Shown here in pieces: positions 56,134 through 64,000 of a DNA stretch of 64,000 bases. The stretch is from Actinoplanes sp. NBC_00393 (GTDB lineage: Bacteria; Actinomycetota; Actinomycetes; Mycobacteriales; Micromonosporaceae). The stretch lies in contig NZ_CP107942.1 of assembly GCF_036053395.1 (NCBI RefSeq), positions 2,384,501 through 2,448,500 on the forward strand, written 5' to 3'. Within the stretch, counting starts at the first letter, position 1. Every line of letters starts with the position of its first letter. Made by a program: the position numbers and the translations under genes. The notes under the pieces were generated by a model. It made no database searches. It was given only the letters and a program-made list of their open reading frames with translations, and had not been told where the DNA came from.

Positions 56134-56660
56134 GAACCCGATTCGTCCTGCTCATGCTGGCCGCCGTGGTCCTGGTCGGGGCCGGGCTGTTGACCATCCG
56201 GTTCGGCGGCGACCCGGCCGCCGGCCGGCTGCAGCCCGGCGCCCCGCCGCCGGTGCCGCGGCCCACCGACAGCACCTGGCCGCTCTCCGTCCCGGTCGCG
56301 GTCCCGGCGGCTTCGTCGGCGTCGACGCCGCCTCCCACCACCGGGCCGGCGCCTGCGCCCACCGGCCGGGAAGCCACCCCGGCGCCGTTCGTGCACACCT
56401 TCGCCGGCCAGCCCGGCGTGCGCCCGCTGCCCCGCAAGCCGTCACCGACCGCCCCGCTCGCGGTCCCGGCCAACGTGGACGGCTGCGACCGTTCCTACGG
56501 CACCCGCGCGCAATGCGTACCGTGGGTCTTCCCGCCCGGAGTCACCGACAAGTGCGCCTGGCTGGCCGAACGCGGCTACCTGGATCCGCCGCTGGCGGTC
56601 GCCGGCCAGGACCGGCAGAAACTCGACCCCGACGGCAACGGCATCGCCTGCGACACCTGA
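56130..56660 (+). CDS. Excalibur-domain membrane-anchored protein
   Basis: A 176-aa protein, last of the glycan operon. An N-terminal helix (FVLLMLAAVVLVGAGLLTI) acts as anchor or signal, a long Pro/Ala/Thr linker follows (residues 30-115), and the C-terminus holds an excalibur calcium-binding domain. VDGCDRSYGTRAQCVPW and KCAWLAERGYLDP lead to the DPDGNGIACD loop (DxDxDGxxCE type) with Cys pairs. Excalibur domains bind calcium and associate with cell surfaces. The ATG overlaps the oxidase stop by 4 bp. It may attach the oxidase or the polymer to the wall, which is inference. Confidence 0.85.
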   Translation: MRTRFVLLMLAAVVLVGAGLLTIRFGGDPAAGRLQPGAPPPVPRPTDSTWPLSVPVAVPAASSASTPPPTTGPAPAPTGREATPAPFVHTFAGQPGVRPLPRKPSPTAPLAVPANVDGCDRSYGTRAQCVPWVFPPGVTDKCAWLAERGYLDPPLAVAGQDRQKLDPDGNGIACDT

Positions 56661-56764
56661 GCGTCACTTCGAGACGGTTTCCGGCTCCGAGCAGGGGGCG
56701 AAGTCCAGATACGGCGCGGCGACCGGCCCGGTGCAGGTCTCGCGGGTGATGACGTCATCACCGG

Positions 56765-57421
56765 TCAGCGGCCGCTCAGGCCGGCCGCGTTGAGGTAGGT
56801 GAGGACGGCCAGGACGCGGCGGTGGCCGTTGTCGGTGACGGCCAGGCCGAGCTTGGTGAAGATGTTGCCGATGTGCTTGTGCACCGCGTTGTCGGTGATC
56901 ACCAACTGGCCGGCGATCGTGGTGTTGTCGTGGCCCTGGGCCATCAGACCCAGGACCTCGCGTTCGCGTGGGGTGAGCGCGGCGATCGGGTCGCCGGCCC
57001 GCTGGACGAGCTGCGCGATCACCTCGGGGTCCATGGCGGTGCCGCCGGCTGCGACCCGGCGCAGCGCGTCGGCGAACTCGTCGACCCGGCTGACCCGGTC
57101 CTTGAGCAGGTAGCCGACGCCGCCGCCGCTCGTGGACAGCAGTTCGGCGGCGTACTGCTGTTCGACGTACTGGGAGAGCACCAGCACCGGCAGGCCGGGC
57201 TGTTCGCGGCGGGCCTGCAGGGCGGCCCGGATGCCCTCGTCGCGGAAGGACGGTGGCAGGCGTACGTCGACGATCGTCACGTCGGGGCGGTGCTCGCGCA
57301 CCGCGGCGAGGAAGGTGCCGGCGTCGCCGGCGATCGCGGCGATGTCGAAGCCGAACCGGGTGAGCAGCAGCTCCAGCCCGGCCGACAGCAGCACGTTGTC
57401 CTCGGCGATCACGACCCGCAC
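56765..57421 (-). CDS. NarL/LuxR-type response regulator
   Basis: A 218-aa regulator. The receiver domain has EDN at 7-9, phospho-acceptor Asp52 in TIVDVRLPP, VLVLSQYVE and the Lys in GYLLKDRV. The C-terminal LuxR-type helix-turn-helix is LTPREREVLGLMAQGHDNTT then ITDNAVHKHIGNIFTKLGL. It is paired with the kinase encoded upstream (13-bp overlap) and lies divergent from the oxidase operon end only by convergent orientation. Regulation of the nearby ABC exporter is probable, as the kinase gene starts 92 bp from it. Confidence 0.93.
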   Translation of the reverse strand: MRVVIAEDNVLLSAGLELLLTRFGFDIAAIAGDAGTFLAAVREHRPDVTIVDVRLPPSFRDEGIRAALQARREQPGLPVLVLSQYVEQQYAAELLSTSGGGVGYLLKDRVSRVDEFADALRRVAAGGTAMDPEVIAQLVQRAGDPIAALTPREREVLGLMAQGHDNTTIAGQLVITDNAVHKHIGNIFTKLGLAVTDNGHRRVLAVLTYLNAAGLSGR

Positions 57422-58557
57422 GGCAGCTCCAGGGTGATGGTGGTCGGCCCGCCGGGCGGGCTGTCGACGTCGACGGCGCCGTCGAGGGCGAGCACCCGGC
57501 GGCGGATTCCGGCCAGGCCGGTGCCACGGCGGTCGTCGGCGCCGCCGGTGCCGTCGTCGGCGATCACCACCGACAGGCGCGAGGCGGTGCGGGTCACGCG
57601 TACGCTCGCCTTGGTCGCCCTGCTGTGCCGGGCCACGTTGGTGAGCGCCTCGGCGACCGCGAAGTAGACGACCGCCTCCACCGCCGCCGGCACCCGGTCG
57701 AGCTCGCCGATGTCCAGCCGGGTCGGCACGTTGCTGCGGGTCGTCACCGCGCTCAGCGCACCGGCCAGGCCCCGGTCAGCCAGGATAGGCGGGTACACAC
57801 TGCGGATCACCTCCCGCAGCTCGGTCATCGCCTCCTCGACCCCCTCGTGGGCGTCGCGCAGCAGCCCTTCCACGAATGCGTCGTCGCGCGGAACGTCGTG
57901 CAGCGCCTGCCGGGCCACCGCCAGCCGCATCGCGATCGACACCAGCCGGGCCTGGGTGCCGTCGTGCAGGTCGCGTTCGATGCGGCGCAGCTCCGCGCCG
58001 TGGGCGTCGAGCACGTCGGCGCGGGTCCGGGTCAGTTCGGCGACCCGCTCGGCGAGGTGCTCGGTGTCCGGGACCGTCAGCACCGCCATGCAGATCCGGG
58101 CGTGGGCTCGCGCGATCGGCGGGAAGAGCAGGTAGGCCAGGGCAGCGAGCAGCAGGAACTGCAGCGGGCCGAGGGTCAGGGCGATCGCCCAGCCGGTGAT
58201 GGGCACGTCGATGAACAGCCGTGGCCGGTTCGGTTCGGTGAACGCCCACCACAGCGGGGTGGCGATGGTGGCGAGCACCATGTTGCCCACGCACATCAGC
58301 GCGGGCAGGCCGAACAGCAGGCCGGTCAGCGCGTTCACCGGCAGCCAGGGCAGGTCGCGGCGGGTGGTCGGCGGCGGCCGGTGCGGGACCGGGGCGCCGA
58401 GCAGCCGGCCGGCGCGGGCACGGTGCCGCTCCGCCCAGCGGCGGGTGAGTTGCGGGAAGCACAGCAGCGGCAGCGCGAGCAGTGTGGCGATGCCGGTGGC
58501 CAGCGACAGCAGCAGGTACGCCGTACCGCGCCACGCCCGCCCCCATGTCTTCGGCAC
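57409..58557 (-). CDS. Sensor histidine kinase, HisKA_3 (DesK/LiaS) class
   Basis: A 382-aa membrane kinase with four or five helices in the N-terminal 160 residues, a layout typical of kinases without a large sensor domain. Dimerisation/phosphoacceptor helix: RRIERDLHDGTQARLVSIAM with His198. The ATPase part has ALTNVARHSRATKASV (N-box) and DDGTGGADDRRGTGLAGIRRRV (G-box). The N-terminus starts MPKTWGRAWRGTAYLLLSLATG. It is divergent from an ABC exporter, an arrangement seen in antimicrobial-peptide sensing systems, where the transporter is both target and sensor (inference). Confidence 0.92.
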   Translation of the reverse strand: MPKTWGRAWRGTAYLLLSLATGIATLLALPLLCFPQLTRRWAERHRARAGRLLGAPVPHRPPPTTRRDLPWLPVNALTGLLFGLPALMCVGNMVLATIATPLWWAFTEPNRPRLFIDVPITGWAIALTLGPLQFLLLAALAYLLFPPIARAHARICMAVLTVPDTEHLAERVAELTRTRADVLDAHGAELRRIERDLHDGTQARLVSIAMRLAVARQALHDVPRDDAFVEGLLRDAHEGVEEAMTELREVIRSVYPPILADRGLAGALSAVTTRSNVPTRLDIGELDRVPAAVEAVVYFAVAEALTNVARHSRATKASVRVTRTASRLSVVIADDGTGGADDRRGTGLAGIRRRVLALDGAVDVDSPPGGPTTITLELPCGS

Positions 58558-58649
58558 GGCGCCAAGTCTCGCACTACAGCCAGCTGTACCGTCGGCCCGG
58601 TAGCAGGTCGTATTGGGTCGCCGCCGCGCCGTCCCTAGCGTCAGAAGGC

Positions 58650-59399
58650 ATGAGATCTGATCGGTACGCGGTGCGCCTGGACGCGGTGTCGAAACAGTAC
58701 GGGTCCGGCCGGAACGCTGTGCGCGCCCTGGACGCGGTGTCCGCCGAGTTCCCGCGCGGCACGTTCACCGCGGTGATGGGCCCGTCCGGGTCCGGCAAGA
58801 GCACGTTCCTCAACTGCGCGGCGGGACTGGACCGGCCGACGTCGGGCCGGGTCGTGGTGGGCGACACCGATCTGTCCACCCTGTCCGAGACCGGGCTGAC
58901 CGAGCTGCGCCGTGACCAGATCGGGTTCGTGTTCCAGGCGTACAACCTGCTCGGCGCGCTGAACGTGGCCGACAACGTGACCCTGCCGGTCCGTCTCGCC
59001 GGGCGACCGGTCGACACCGCACATCTGGCCGAGGTGCTCGCCGCGGTCGGGCTCGCCGGGCACCACGACCGCCGCCCGAGCCGGCTCTCCGGCGGCCAGC
59101 AGCAGCGGGTCGCGATCGCCCGGGCCCTGATCAACCGGCCCGACCTGGTCTGCGCCGACGAGCCGACCGGCGCGCTGGACAGCCGCAGCGGCCGCCAGGT
59201 CCTGGCCCTGCTGCGCAGCATCGTCGACGAGCTGGGGCAGACCGTGCTGATGGTCACGCACGACCCGGTCGCGGCCGCGCACGCCGACACCGTGGCGTTC
59301 CTCGCCGACGGTCGGATGGCCGGGCGGCTGAACCGGCCGTCGGCCGAGCAGATCGCCGAGCAGATGACCCACCTGGGCGAGCTGGGAGCGGCCGCATGA
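58650..59399 (+). CDS. ABC transporter ATP-binding protein (MacB/LolD class)
   Basis: A 249-aa nucleotide-binding subunit. Walker A GPSGSGKST is at 44-52, the Q-loop is in IGFVFQAYNLLGAL, signature LSGGQQQRVAIARAL, Walker B LVCADEPTGALDS, and the H-loop in MVTHDP. These features define the MacB/LolD group that powers FtsX-type permeases, which move substrates within the envelope rather than across the inner membrane alone. GAAGGC precedes the ATG. The permease gene overlaps by 4 bp. Two-component systems lie on both sides. Confidence 0.93.
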   Translation: MRSDRYAVRLDAVSKQYGSGRNAVRALDAVSAEFPRGTFTAVMGPSGSGKSTFLNCAAGLDRPTSGRVVVGDTDLSTLSETGLTELRRDQIGFVFQAYNLLGALNVADNVTLPVRLAGRPVDTAHLAEVLAAVGLAGHHDRRPSRLSGGQQQRVAIARALINRPDLVCADEPTGALDSRSGRQVLALLRSIVDELGQTVLMVTHDPVAAAHADTVAFLADGRMAGRLNRPSAEQIAEQMTHLGELGAAA

Positions 59400-61897
59400 T
59401 GTCGAGACGCGCGCTGGCACTGGCCTGGAGCACGATCCGGGGCCGCAAGGGCGGATTCGTCGCGGCGTTCGTCGCGGTGCTGTTCGGCTCGGCGGTGATC
59501 ACGGCCTGCGGGATCCTGCTGGAGAGCAGCCAGCGGTCGAGCGTGCCGACCGAGCGCTATCGGGCTGCCGACGTCGTGGTCAGCGCTCCGCAGGCGCTCC
59601 CGATCGCCGACGACGTGGATCCGCGGTTCGCCGAGCGGGCCACCCTGCCGGCCGGGCGGGTCGCCGAGATCGCGCGGGTGCCGGGCGTGCGGGCGGCGAT
59701 CCCCGATGTCAGCGTCGCGATCAGCCTGTCGACGGGAGACGGCGAGGTCGCCGCGCTCGGGCACGGCTGGGAGTCGGCTGCGCTCGGCCCGTTCACCACC
59801 AGCGCCGGGCAGCCGCCGGCCGGACCTGGCGAGGTGGTGCTGGACGCGGCGCTGGCGAGGCAGGCCGGTGTGACCGCCGGTGAGCAGGTGCGGCTCACGG
59901 TCGGGTCGACCACGTCGGCGTACCGGGTGAGCGGCATCGCCGAGCTGCCCGGCGGCCCGGCCCGGCAGTCCGCGCTGTTCTTCACCGACGACCGGGCCCG
60001 CGAGCTGACCGGGCAGCCCGGCCGCGTCGACACCATCGGCGTGCTGGCCGCGCCCGGTGCCGACGCCGGCGAGCTGGCCGAAAGCATCGCGGCGAGGTTC
60101 TCCGATGTGGCCGTCCACACCGGCGAAGCCCGCAGCGAGGCCGAGTTCCTCGACATCGGCGGCGCCCGGTCGTTCCTCAGCGAGCTGTCCCTGGCGTTCG
60201 GCGCCAGCATGGTCCTGGTGATCATGGTCGTGGTGGCGAGCACCCTGGCCCTGACCGTGCGGCAGCGGTTGCGGGAACTGGCCCTGCTGCGGGCGATCGG
60301 CGCCACCCCGAAGCAGGTCCTCGGCATGATCGCCGCGGAGACCACGGTGGTCGGCACACTCGGGGCGGCGCTCGGCGTGATCCCGGGCATCGGACTGAGC
60401 TACCTGTTCCTGGCCGGTGTCGCGCCCGCCGGCTTCACCCTGTCGATCAGCCCGCTGCCGGTCCTGGTGGCGATGGCGTTGTGCCTGCTCGCCGCCCGTC
60501 TGGGCGGCCGGATCGCGGCCCGCCGCGCGGCCCGGCTGCGGCCGGTGGACGCGCTCGGTGAAGCCGCGGTGGAACCGCCGAAGCTCGGCCGGCTGCGGCT
60601 GACCGCCGGCCTGCTGCTGATCCCTGCCGGGCTGGTCGTCGCGCTGGTCCTGCCGTGGCGGCTGCCCGGTGACGCCGCCGCCGAGAGCGCCGCGTTCTCG
60701 GCATTCCTGCTGGTGTTCGCCGTCGCGCTGCTGGGGCCGCGGCTGCTCGGCGGCGCTGTCACCCTGCTCGGCCCCTGGCTGAACCGCGGCTCCGAAGTCA
60801 GCGGATTCCTCGCCACCGCGAACGCGCACGCCAACTCGCGGCGACTCGCCGCCGCGACCACCCCGCTGATCATGGGGATCACCCTCGCTGCCGGGCAGCT
60901 GTTCAGCGCGACGACCGCGACCGCGGCCGGGCAGGACCAGGCCGCGCAGAGCCTGCGCGCCGACTACGTCGTCACCTCCACGGCCGCCGGCCTGTCACCC
61001 GGGCTCGCCGGCCTGCTGGGCGATGTGCCCGGGGTCGCGGCGGTCACCCCGGTCGTGCGCACCCGCACGCTGGCGACCTTTCCCTCCGGCGACAGTGTGC
61101 AGACCAGGGCGTACGCGGCGCAGGGCGTCACCGCCGACCGGCTCGCCGAGACCATGGATCTCGGCGTGCTGCACGGCGACGTCGCCGGCCTGCGGGGCGA
61201 CACCGTGGCGCTGAGCCGGATCGCCGCCGGCACCCTCGGCGCCGGGCTCGGCGACACCGTCGATCTGCGCCTCGGCGACGGCACGCCGATCACCCCCACC
61301 GTGGTGGCTGTCTACGAGCGGGGCCTCGGCCTCGGTGACATCACCCTGCCGCACGAGGTCGTGCTGGAGCACACCACCGAACGCCTGGACTTCGCGGTGC
61401 TGGTCGCCGGCGCCGACCTCGAGGCGCTGCGTTCCGCCTTGCGGCACCTGCCGACCGTCCACGTCGACACCCGCGACGCGTTCGCCGCCGCGCAACGCGA
61501 CGCCGCCACCGGCGAATCGGCGGCCGGGCTGATCCTCAACGCGGTCCTGCTCGGCTACCTCGCGATCGCCGTGGTGAACACCCTGGTGATGGCGACGGCC
61601 GCCCGCTTCCGCGAGTTCGCCCTGCTGCAACTGATCGGCGCGACCCGCCGGCAGGTCCGCGCGATGATGCACCGTGAGACCCGGATCGTCGTGGTCGCCG
61701 CCGTCGTCATCGGCACGCTCGCCGCGATCCCGGCCCTGGTCGGCACCAGCATCGGCCTGACCAGGACCCTGATCCCGTCCGTCGACCCGCTGACCTATCT
61801 CGGCATCGTCGCGGTCGCCGCGCTGCTCGGCTGGGCCGCCGTGATGACCTCGACCCGGATCGCCATGCGTGCGGTCAGCGGCGACGCGGTGCGATGA
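59396..61897 (+). CDS. FtsX/MacB-type ABC permease with two FtsX domains
   Basis: An 833-aa permease with about ten membrane helices. Helix 1 (GGFVAAFVAVLFGSAVITACG) is followed by a large outer domain (45-255). The first FtsX core is ASMVLVIMVVVASTLALTVRQRLRELALLRAIGATPKQV, a second large outer domain lies at 505-695, and the second core is AVVNTLVMATAARFREFALLQLIGATRRQVRAM. The RxRExAxLRxIGAT motifs mark both FtsX domains. It pairs with the ATPase upstream. Possible roles are lipoprotein or peptide transport, or antimicrobial resistance. The end overlaps the convergent regulator by 23 bp. Confidence 0.93.
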   Translation: MMSRRALALAWSTIRGRKGGFVAAFVAVLFGSAVITACGILLESSQRSSVPTERYRAADVVVSAPQALPIADDVDPRFAERATLPAGRVAEIARVPGVRAAIPDVSVAISLSTGDGEVAALGHGWESAALGPFTTSAGQPPAGPGEVVLDAALARQAGVTAGEQVRLTVGSTTSAYRVSGIAELPGGPARQSALFFTDDRARELTGQPGRVDTIGVLAAPGADAGELAESIAARFSDVAVHTGEARSEAEFLDIGGARSFLSELSLAFGASMVLVIMVVVASTLALTVRQRLRELALLRAIGATPKQVLGMIAAETTVVGTLGAALGVIPGIGLSYLFLAGVAPAGFTLSISPLPVLVAMALCLLAARLGGRIAARRAARLRPVDALGEAAVEPPKLGRLRLTAGLLLIPAGLVVALVLPWRLPGDAAAESAAFSAFLLVFAVALLGPRLLGGAVTLLGPWLNRGSEVSGFLATANAHANSRRLAAATTPLIMGITLAAGQLFSATTATAAGQDQAAQSLRADYVVTSTAAGLSPGLAGLLGDVPGVAAVTPVVRTRTLATFPSGDSVQTRAYAAQGVTADRLAETMDLGVLHGDVAGLRGDTVALSRIAAGTLGAGLGDTVDLRLGDGTPITPTVVAVYERGLGLGDITLPHEVVLEHTTERLDFAVLVAGADLEALRSALRHLPTVHVDTRDAFAAAQRDAATGESAAGLILNAVLLGYLAIAVVNTLVMATAARFREFALLQLIGATRRQVRAMMHRETRIVVVAAVVIGTLAAIPALVGTSIGLTRTLIPSVDPLTYLGIVAVAALLGWAAVMTSTRIAMRAVSGDAVR

Positions 61898-62537
61898 GCC
61901 CCGATTCGTACGCCCACACCACCAACTGCGCCCGATCCCGGCAGTGCAACTTCGTCATCGCCCGGTTGACGTGCGTCTTCGCCGTCAACGGACTGATCAC
62001 CATCCGCTCGGCGATCTCGTCGTTGCTCAGCCCCCGCGCCACCAGCTCGACGACCTCCTGCTCGCGGGCGGTCAGCACCTCGCGCCCGGCCGCCGGGTCA
62101 CCGGGTGGCGCACCGGTCACGAACTCGCTGATCAGCGTGCGGGTGACCGTCGGCGCGAGCAGCGCCTCCCCACGGGCCACCACCGCGATGGCCTGCAGCA
62201 GCTCGGCCGGGTCGGCGTCCTTGAGCAGGAAACCGCTGGCGCCCGCGCGCAGCGCGTCGAACACGTAGTTGTCCAACTCGTAGTTGGTCAGGATCAGCAC
62301 CCGGACCGCCGCCAGCTGCGGGTCGGCACTGATCCGCCGGGTCGCTTCAATCCCATCCAGAACCGGCATCTGTACGTCCATCAGCACCACATCCGGCCGC
62401 AGGCGCCGAGTGAGCTCGACCCCGGTCACCCCGTCGGTGGCCTCGCCGACGACCTGCACATCGTCCTCGGCGTCCAGCAGCGCCCGGAACCCGGCCCGCA
62501 TCAGCGCCTGGTCGTCGACCAGCAACACCCGGATCAC
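61875..62537 (-). CDS. NarL/LuxR-type response regulator
   Basis: A 220-aa regulator. Receiver: DDQ at 8-10, phospho-acceptor Asp54 in VVLMDVQMPVLDG, LILTNYEL and Lys in GFLLKDADP. The LuxR-type output domain has LTAREQEVVELVARGLSNDE then ISPLTAKTHVNRAMTKLHCRDRAQLV. It overlaps the start of nothing else but shares an operon with the kinase (4-bp overlap). It converges on the permease gene and so could also control the exporter. It is a more typical NarL member than the regulator at 56765, so the two pairs are not recent copies. Confidence 0.93.
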   Translation of the reverse strand: MIRVLLVDDQALMRAGFRALLDAEDDVQVVGEATDGVTGVELTRRLRPDVVLMDVQMPVLDGIEATRRISADPQLAAVRVLILTNYELDNYVFDALRAGASGFLLKDADPAELLQAIAVVARGEALLAPTVTRTLISEFVTGAPPGDPAAGREVLTAREQEVVELVARGLSNDEIAERMVISPLTAKTHVNRAMTKLHCRDRAQLVVWAYESGLIAPRRR

Positions 62538-63664
62538 GCCGGGCCGTCCAGCGGGAACGTCGCCCGTACGGTGAACCCGCCCTCGTCGCCGTGATCCGCG
62601 TGCAGCGTCCCGCCCAGCCCGGTGACCCGTTCCCGCATGCCGCGCAACCCCACCCCCGGCGTGACCGGCCCACCGGCCGCCGTCTGCCCGTCGTCGCTGA
62701 CCGCCACGGTCAGCTCGGTGGGGGAGTAGCCGACGTGGACCTGCGCGATCGCCGGCCCGGCGTGCCGGGTCACATTGGTCAGCGCCTCCTGCACCACCCG
62801 GTACCCGGCCTGATCCACCTCGGCCGGCAGCTCCGCGGGCTCCCCGGACACGCGCACCTGCACCGGCACCCCGGCCGCCCGGGTCCGCTCGGCGAGCGAG
62901 TCCAGCAGCGCCAGCCCGACCCGGTCCTCCTCGGCGGGGGTACGCAGCACGGTCAGCGTCGCCCGCAGCTCCCGCATCGCGGTGCTGCTCGCCTCCTGGA
63001 TCGCCAGCAGCGCCGCCGACGGCTGGTCACCGTTCTTGCGGTCCAGGTGCACGGCGATCCCGGCCTGCACCTTGATCACCGAGATGCTGTGGGTCAGCGA
63101 GTCGTGCAGGTCCCGGGCGATGCGCAGCCGTTCCTCGCCGGCCCGGCGCAGCGCCATCTCCTCGCGGGTGCGCTCGGCCTCGGCGGCCCGCTGCTCGACC
63201 TGTTCCAGGTAGGCGCGATGCTGGCGGGCGACCAGGCCCGCGACGTTGGCCGCCACGAACCAGCCGACCAGCAGGCTGGTGCGTTCCAGCATCTGCTGAC
63301 CGGGCAGCCCGGGCGGCGCGGCCGACACCTCGGAGATCAGGAACCCGCCGAGATAGACCAGGCTGGCCAGGGCGGCGGCGAGCCGGTGCCCGCGCCAGGC
63401 GGCCAGATAGACCGCGCCGATCACCGGGAACGAGGCGGACACCCCGGCATGCACCCGCACGTGCAGGAGCAGCATGGCCGCGGTCACCACGGCCAGCGCC
63501 GGCACCGGGAACCGCCGGCACAGCGCCAGCGCCGCCGCCATCACCACGATCAGGACGACGTCGAGCAGTCCCACCGCGTCGGCGCCGGGCGCCAGCGCCG
63601 CGTTGCCGAGCAGCAGCACTCCGAGGACGACACCGCCGAGGGCGTAGGGCAGATCGGGACGCAT
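62534..63664 (-). CDS. Sensor histidine kinase, HisKA_3 class
   Basis: A 376-aa membrane kinase with about five helices in residues 8-145, followed by a coiled linker (YLEQVEQRAAEAERTREEMA). The phosphoacceptor helix is RIARDLHDSLTHSISVIKVQ with His187. The ATPase domain shows VQEALTNVTRHAGPA, VSDDGQTAAGG and GVGLRGMRERV. This is the common actinobacterial type paired with NarL regulators next to ABC transporters. The start is the ATG at 63664. The promoter should lie in the 144 bp shared with the divergent gene at the window end. Confidence 0.92.
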   Translation of the reverse strand: MRPDLPYALGGVVLGVLLLGNAALAPGADAVGLLDVVLIVVMAAALALCRRFPVPALAVVTAAMLLLHVRVHAGVSASFPVIGAVYLAAWRGHRLAAALASLVYLGGFLISEVSAAPPGLPGQQMLERTSLLVGWFVAANVAGLVARQHRAYLEQVEQRAAEAERTREEMALRRAGEERLRIARDLHDSLTHSISVIKVQAGIAVHLDRKNGDQPSAALLAIQEASSTAMRELRATLTVLRTPAEEDRVGLALLDSLAERTRAAGVPVQVRVSGEPAELPAEVDQAGYRVVQEALTNVTRHAGPAIAQVHVGYSPTELTVAVSDDGQTAAGGPVTPGVGLRGMRERVTGLGGTLHADHGDEGGFTVRATFPLDGPA

Positions 63665-63808
63665 GAGCGAACTGTAGGACGGCCCCGCCCACGGGTCATC
63701 CTGCGCCCGCAGTAGATCCGGCGTACCACTGGCGCGGTATCGGCGCCCGCCGAAGTGTCTCCACCGGCACGACGCTTCCGCGGCCCGGTGCGACCAGCAT
63801 CGACAGTC

Positions 63809-64000
63809 ATGACATACCGCTTCTTCACACCGGTGCCGGCGAAGGCGGCGACCGGCCGCACCGCGCAGGTCTACCGGCAGATGCGCGACGACTTCATCGG
63901 GCCCGCACCCGCCTTCCAGGCGCTGTCCGCGGTTCCGCAGCTGATGGCCGCCACCTGGGCGCTGATGCGCGAATCCCTGCTGGCCGGCGGGGCCGGCCGG
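63809..64000 (+). CDS. Carboxymuconolactone decarboxylase-family protein, N-terminal part
   Basis: The first 64 codons of a gene that continues beyond the window. It reads MTYRFFTPVPAKAATGRTAQ, then VYRQMRDDFIGPAPAFQALS and LMAATWALMRESLLAGG. The order DDF...PxF...LSAxPxLMAATWALxRESLL is typical for actinobacterial AhpD-like (carboxymuconolactone decarboxylase) proteins; the catalytic CxxC-type motif would lie downstream and cannot be checked. The ATG at 63809 is divergent from the histidine kinase gene. Possible roles are peroxide defence or a decarboxylase; the family is functionally mixed. Confidence 0.7.
   Translation, partial: MTYRFFTPVPAKAATGRTAQVYRQMRDDFIGPAPAFQALSAVPQLMAATWALMRESLLAGGAGR

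Noticed and set aside
56664..56763. Peptide TRETCTGPVAAPYLDFAPC on the minus strand after the regulator at 56765
   Set aside because: Only about 30 codons, no start codon with a ribosome site, and no family match; too little to call a gene or pseudogene.

Overview
The window is chromosomal DNA of very high G+C content with strong G/C bias at third codon positions, many GTG starts and tightly packed genes with ATGA/GTGA overlaps. Gene content (phenylacetate genes, a HelR-type RNA polymerase motor ATPase, WYL and TetR regulators, SigE-type ECF sigma factors, DUF5996 and DUF6308 proteins, a galactose-oxidase-like copper enzyme, an excalibur protein) points to a filamentous actinobacterium. My best guess is Micromonosporaceae (Actinoplanes-like), but this is inference from gene content, not an alignment. 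No rRNA, tRNA, CRISPR array, intact transposase or prophage was recognised.

Layout. 1-3.9 kb: phenylacetate/beta-oxidation genes (thiolase, 3-hydroxyacyl-CoA dehydrogenase, PaaI thioesterase) facing a TetR regulator and phenylacetate-CoA ligase. 4-16 kb: mixed housekeeping and accessory genes: SEC-C protein, DoxX behind an orphan CebR-like palindrome, HelR, M23 peptidase with its ArsR-like regulator, two Imm-5-like proteins, MFS exporter, a Ser/Thr kinase, and a TetR/hydrolase pair with a clear operator. 16-28 kb: an unrecognised 487-aa protein, a decayed TIM-barrel gene, a lipoprotein esterase, an ABC exporter divergent from an OmpR-type two-component system, and a WYL regulator divergent from a VOC protein. 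28.6-30.5 kb: an overlapping DUF6308 / PD-(D/E)XK-like nuclease pair. 30.6-45.4 kb: gpsA, a second OmpR-type system paralogous to the first, a membrane-anchored trypsin-like protease, PAP2, two ECF sigma modules, a second WYL module and several regulator/target pairs.

45.4-46.9 kb is a gene-free, repeat-rich island: a 48-bp tandem array, a 28-bp tandem array, and a 216-bp element with perfect 13-bp terminal inverted repeats and three plus three inverted internal repeats that looks like a non-autonomous IS21-type derivative. Downstream lies the most interesting block, 46.9-56.7 kb: a glycosidase-like/polytopic membrane protein, then a five-gene operon in which each gene overlaps the next by 4 bp. 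The operon holds a processive family-2 glycosyltransferase, a GT39-like transferase, a polyprenyl-phosphate sugar synthase fused to GtrA, a galactose-oxidase-like radical copper oxidase and an excalibur protein. Together they could make, decorate and oxidise an extracellular glycan. A hairpin and a possible structured leader precede the operon.

The last 7 kb hold an FtsX/MacB-type ABC exporter flanked on both sides by NarL-type two-component systems, and the start of a carboxymuconolactone decarboxylase-family gene that runs off the end.
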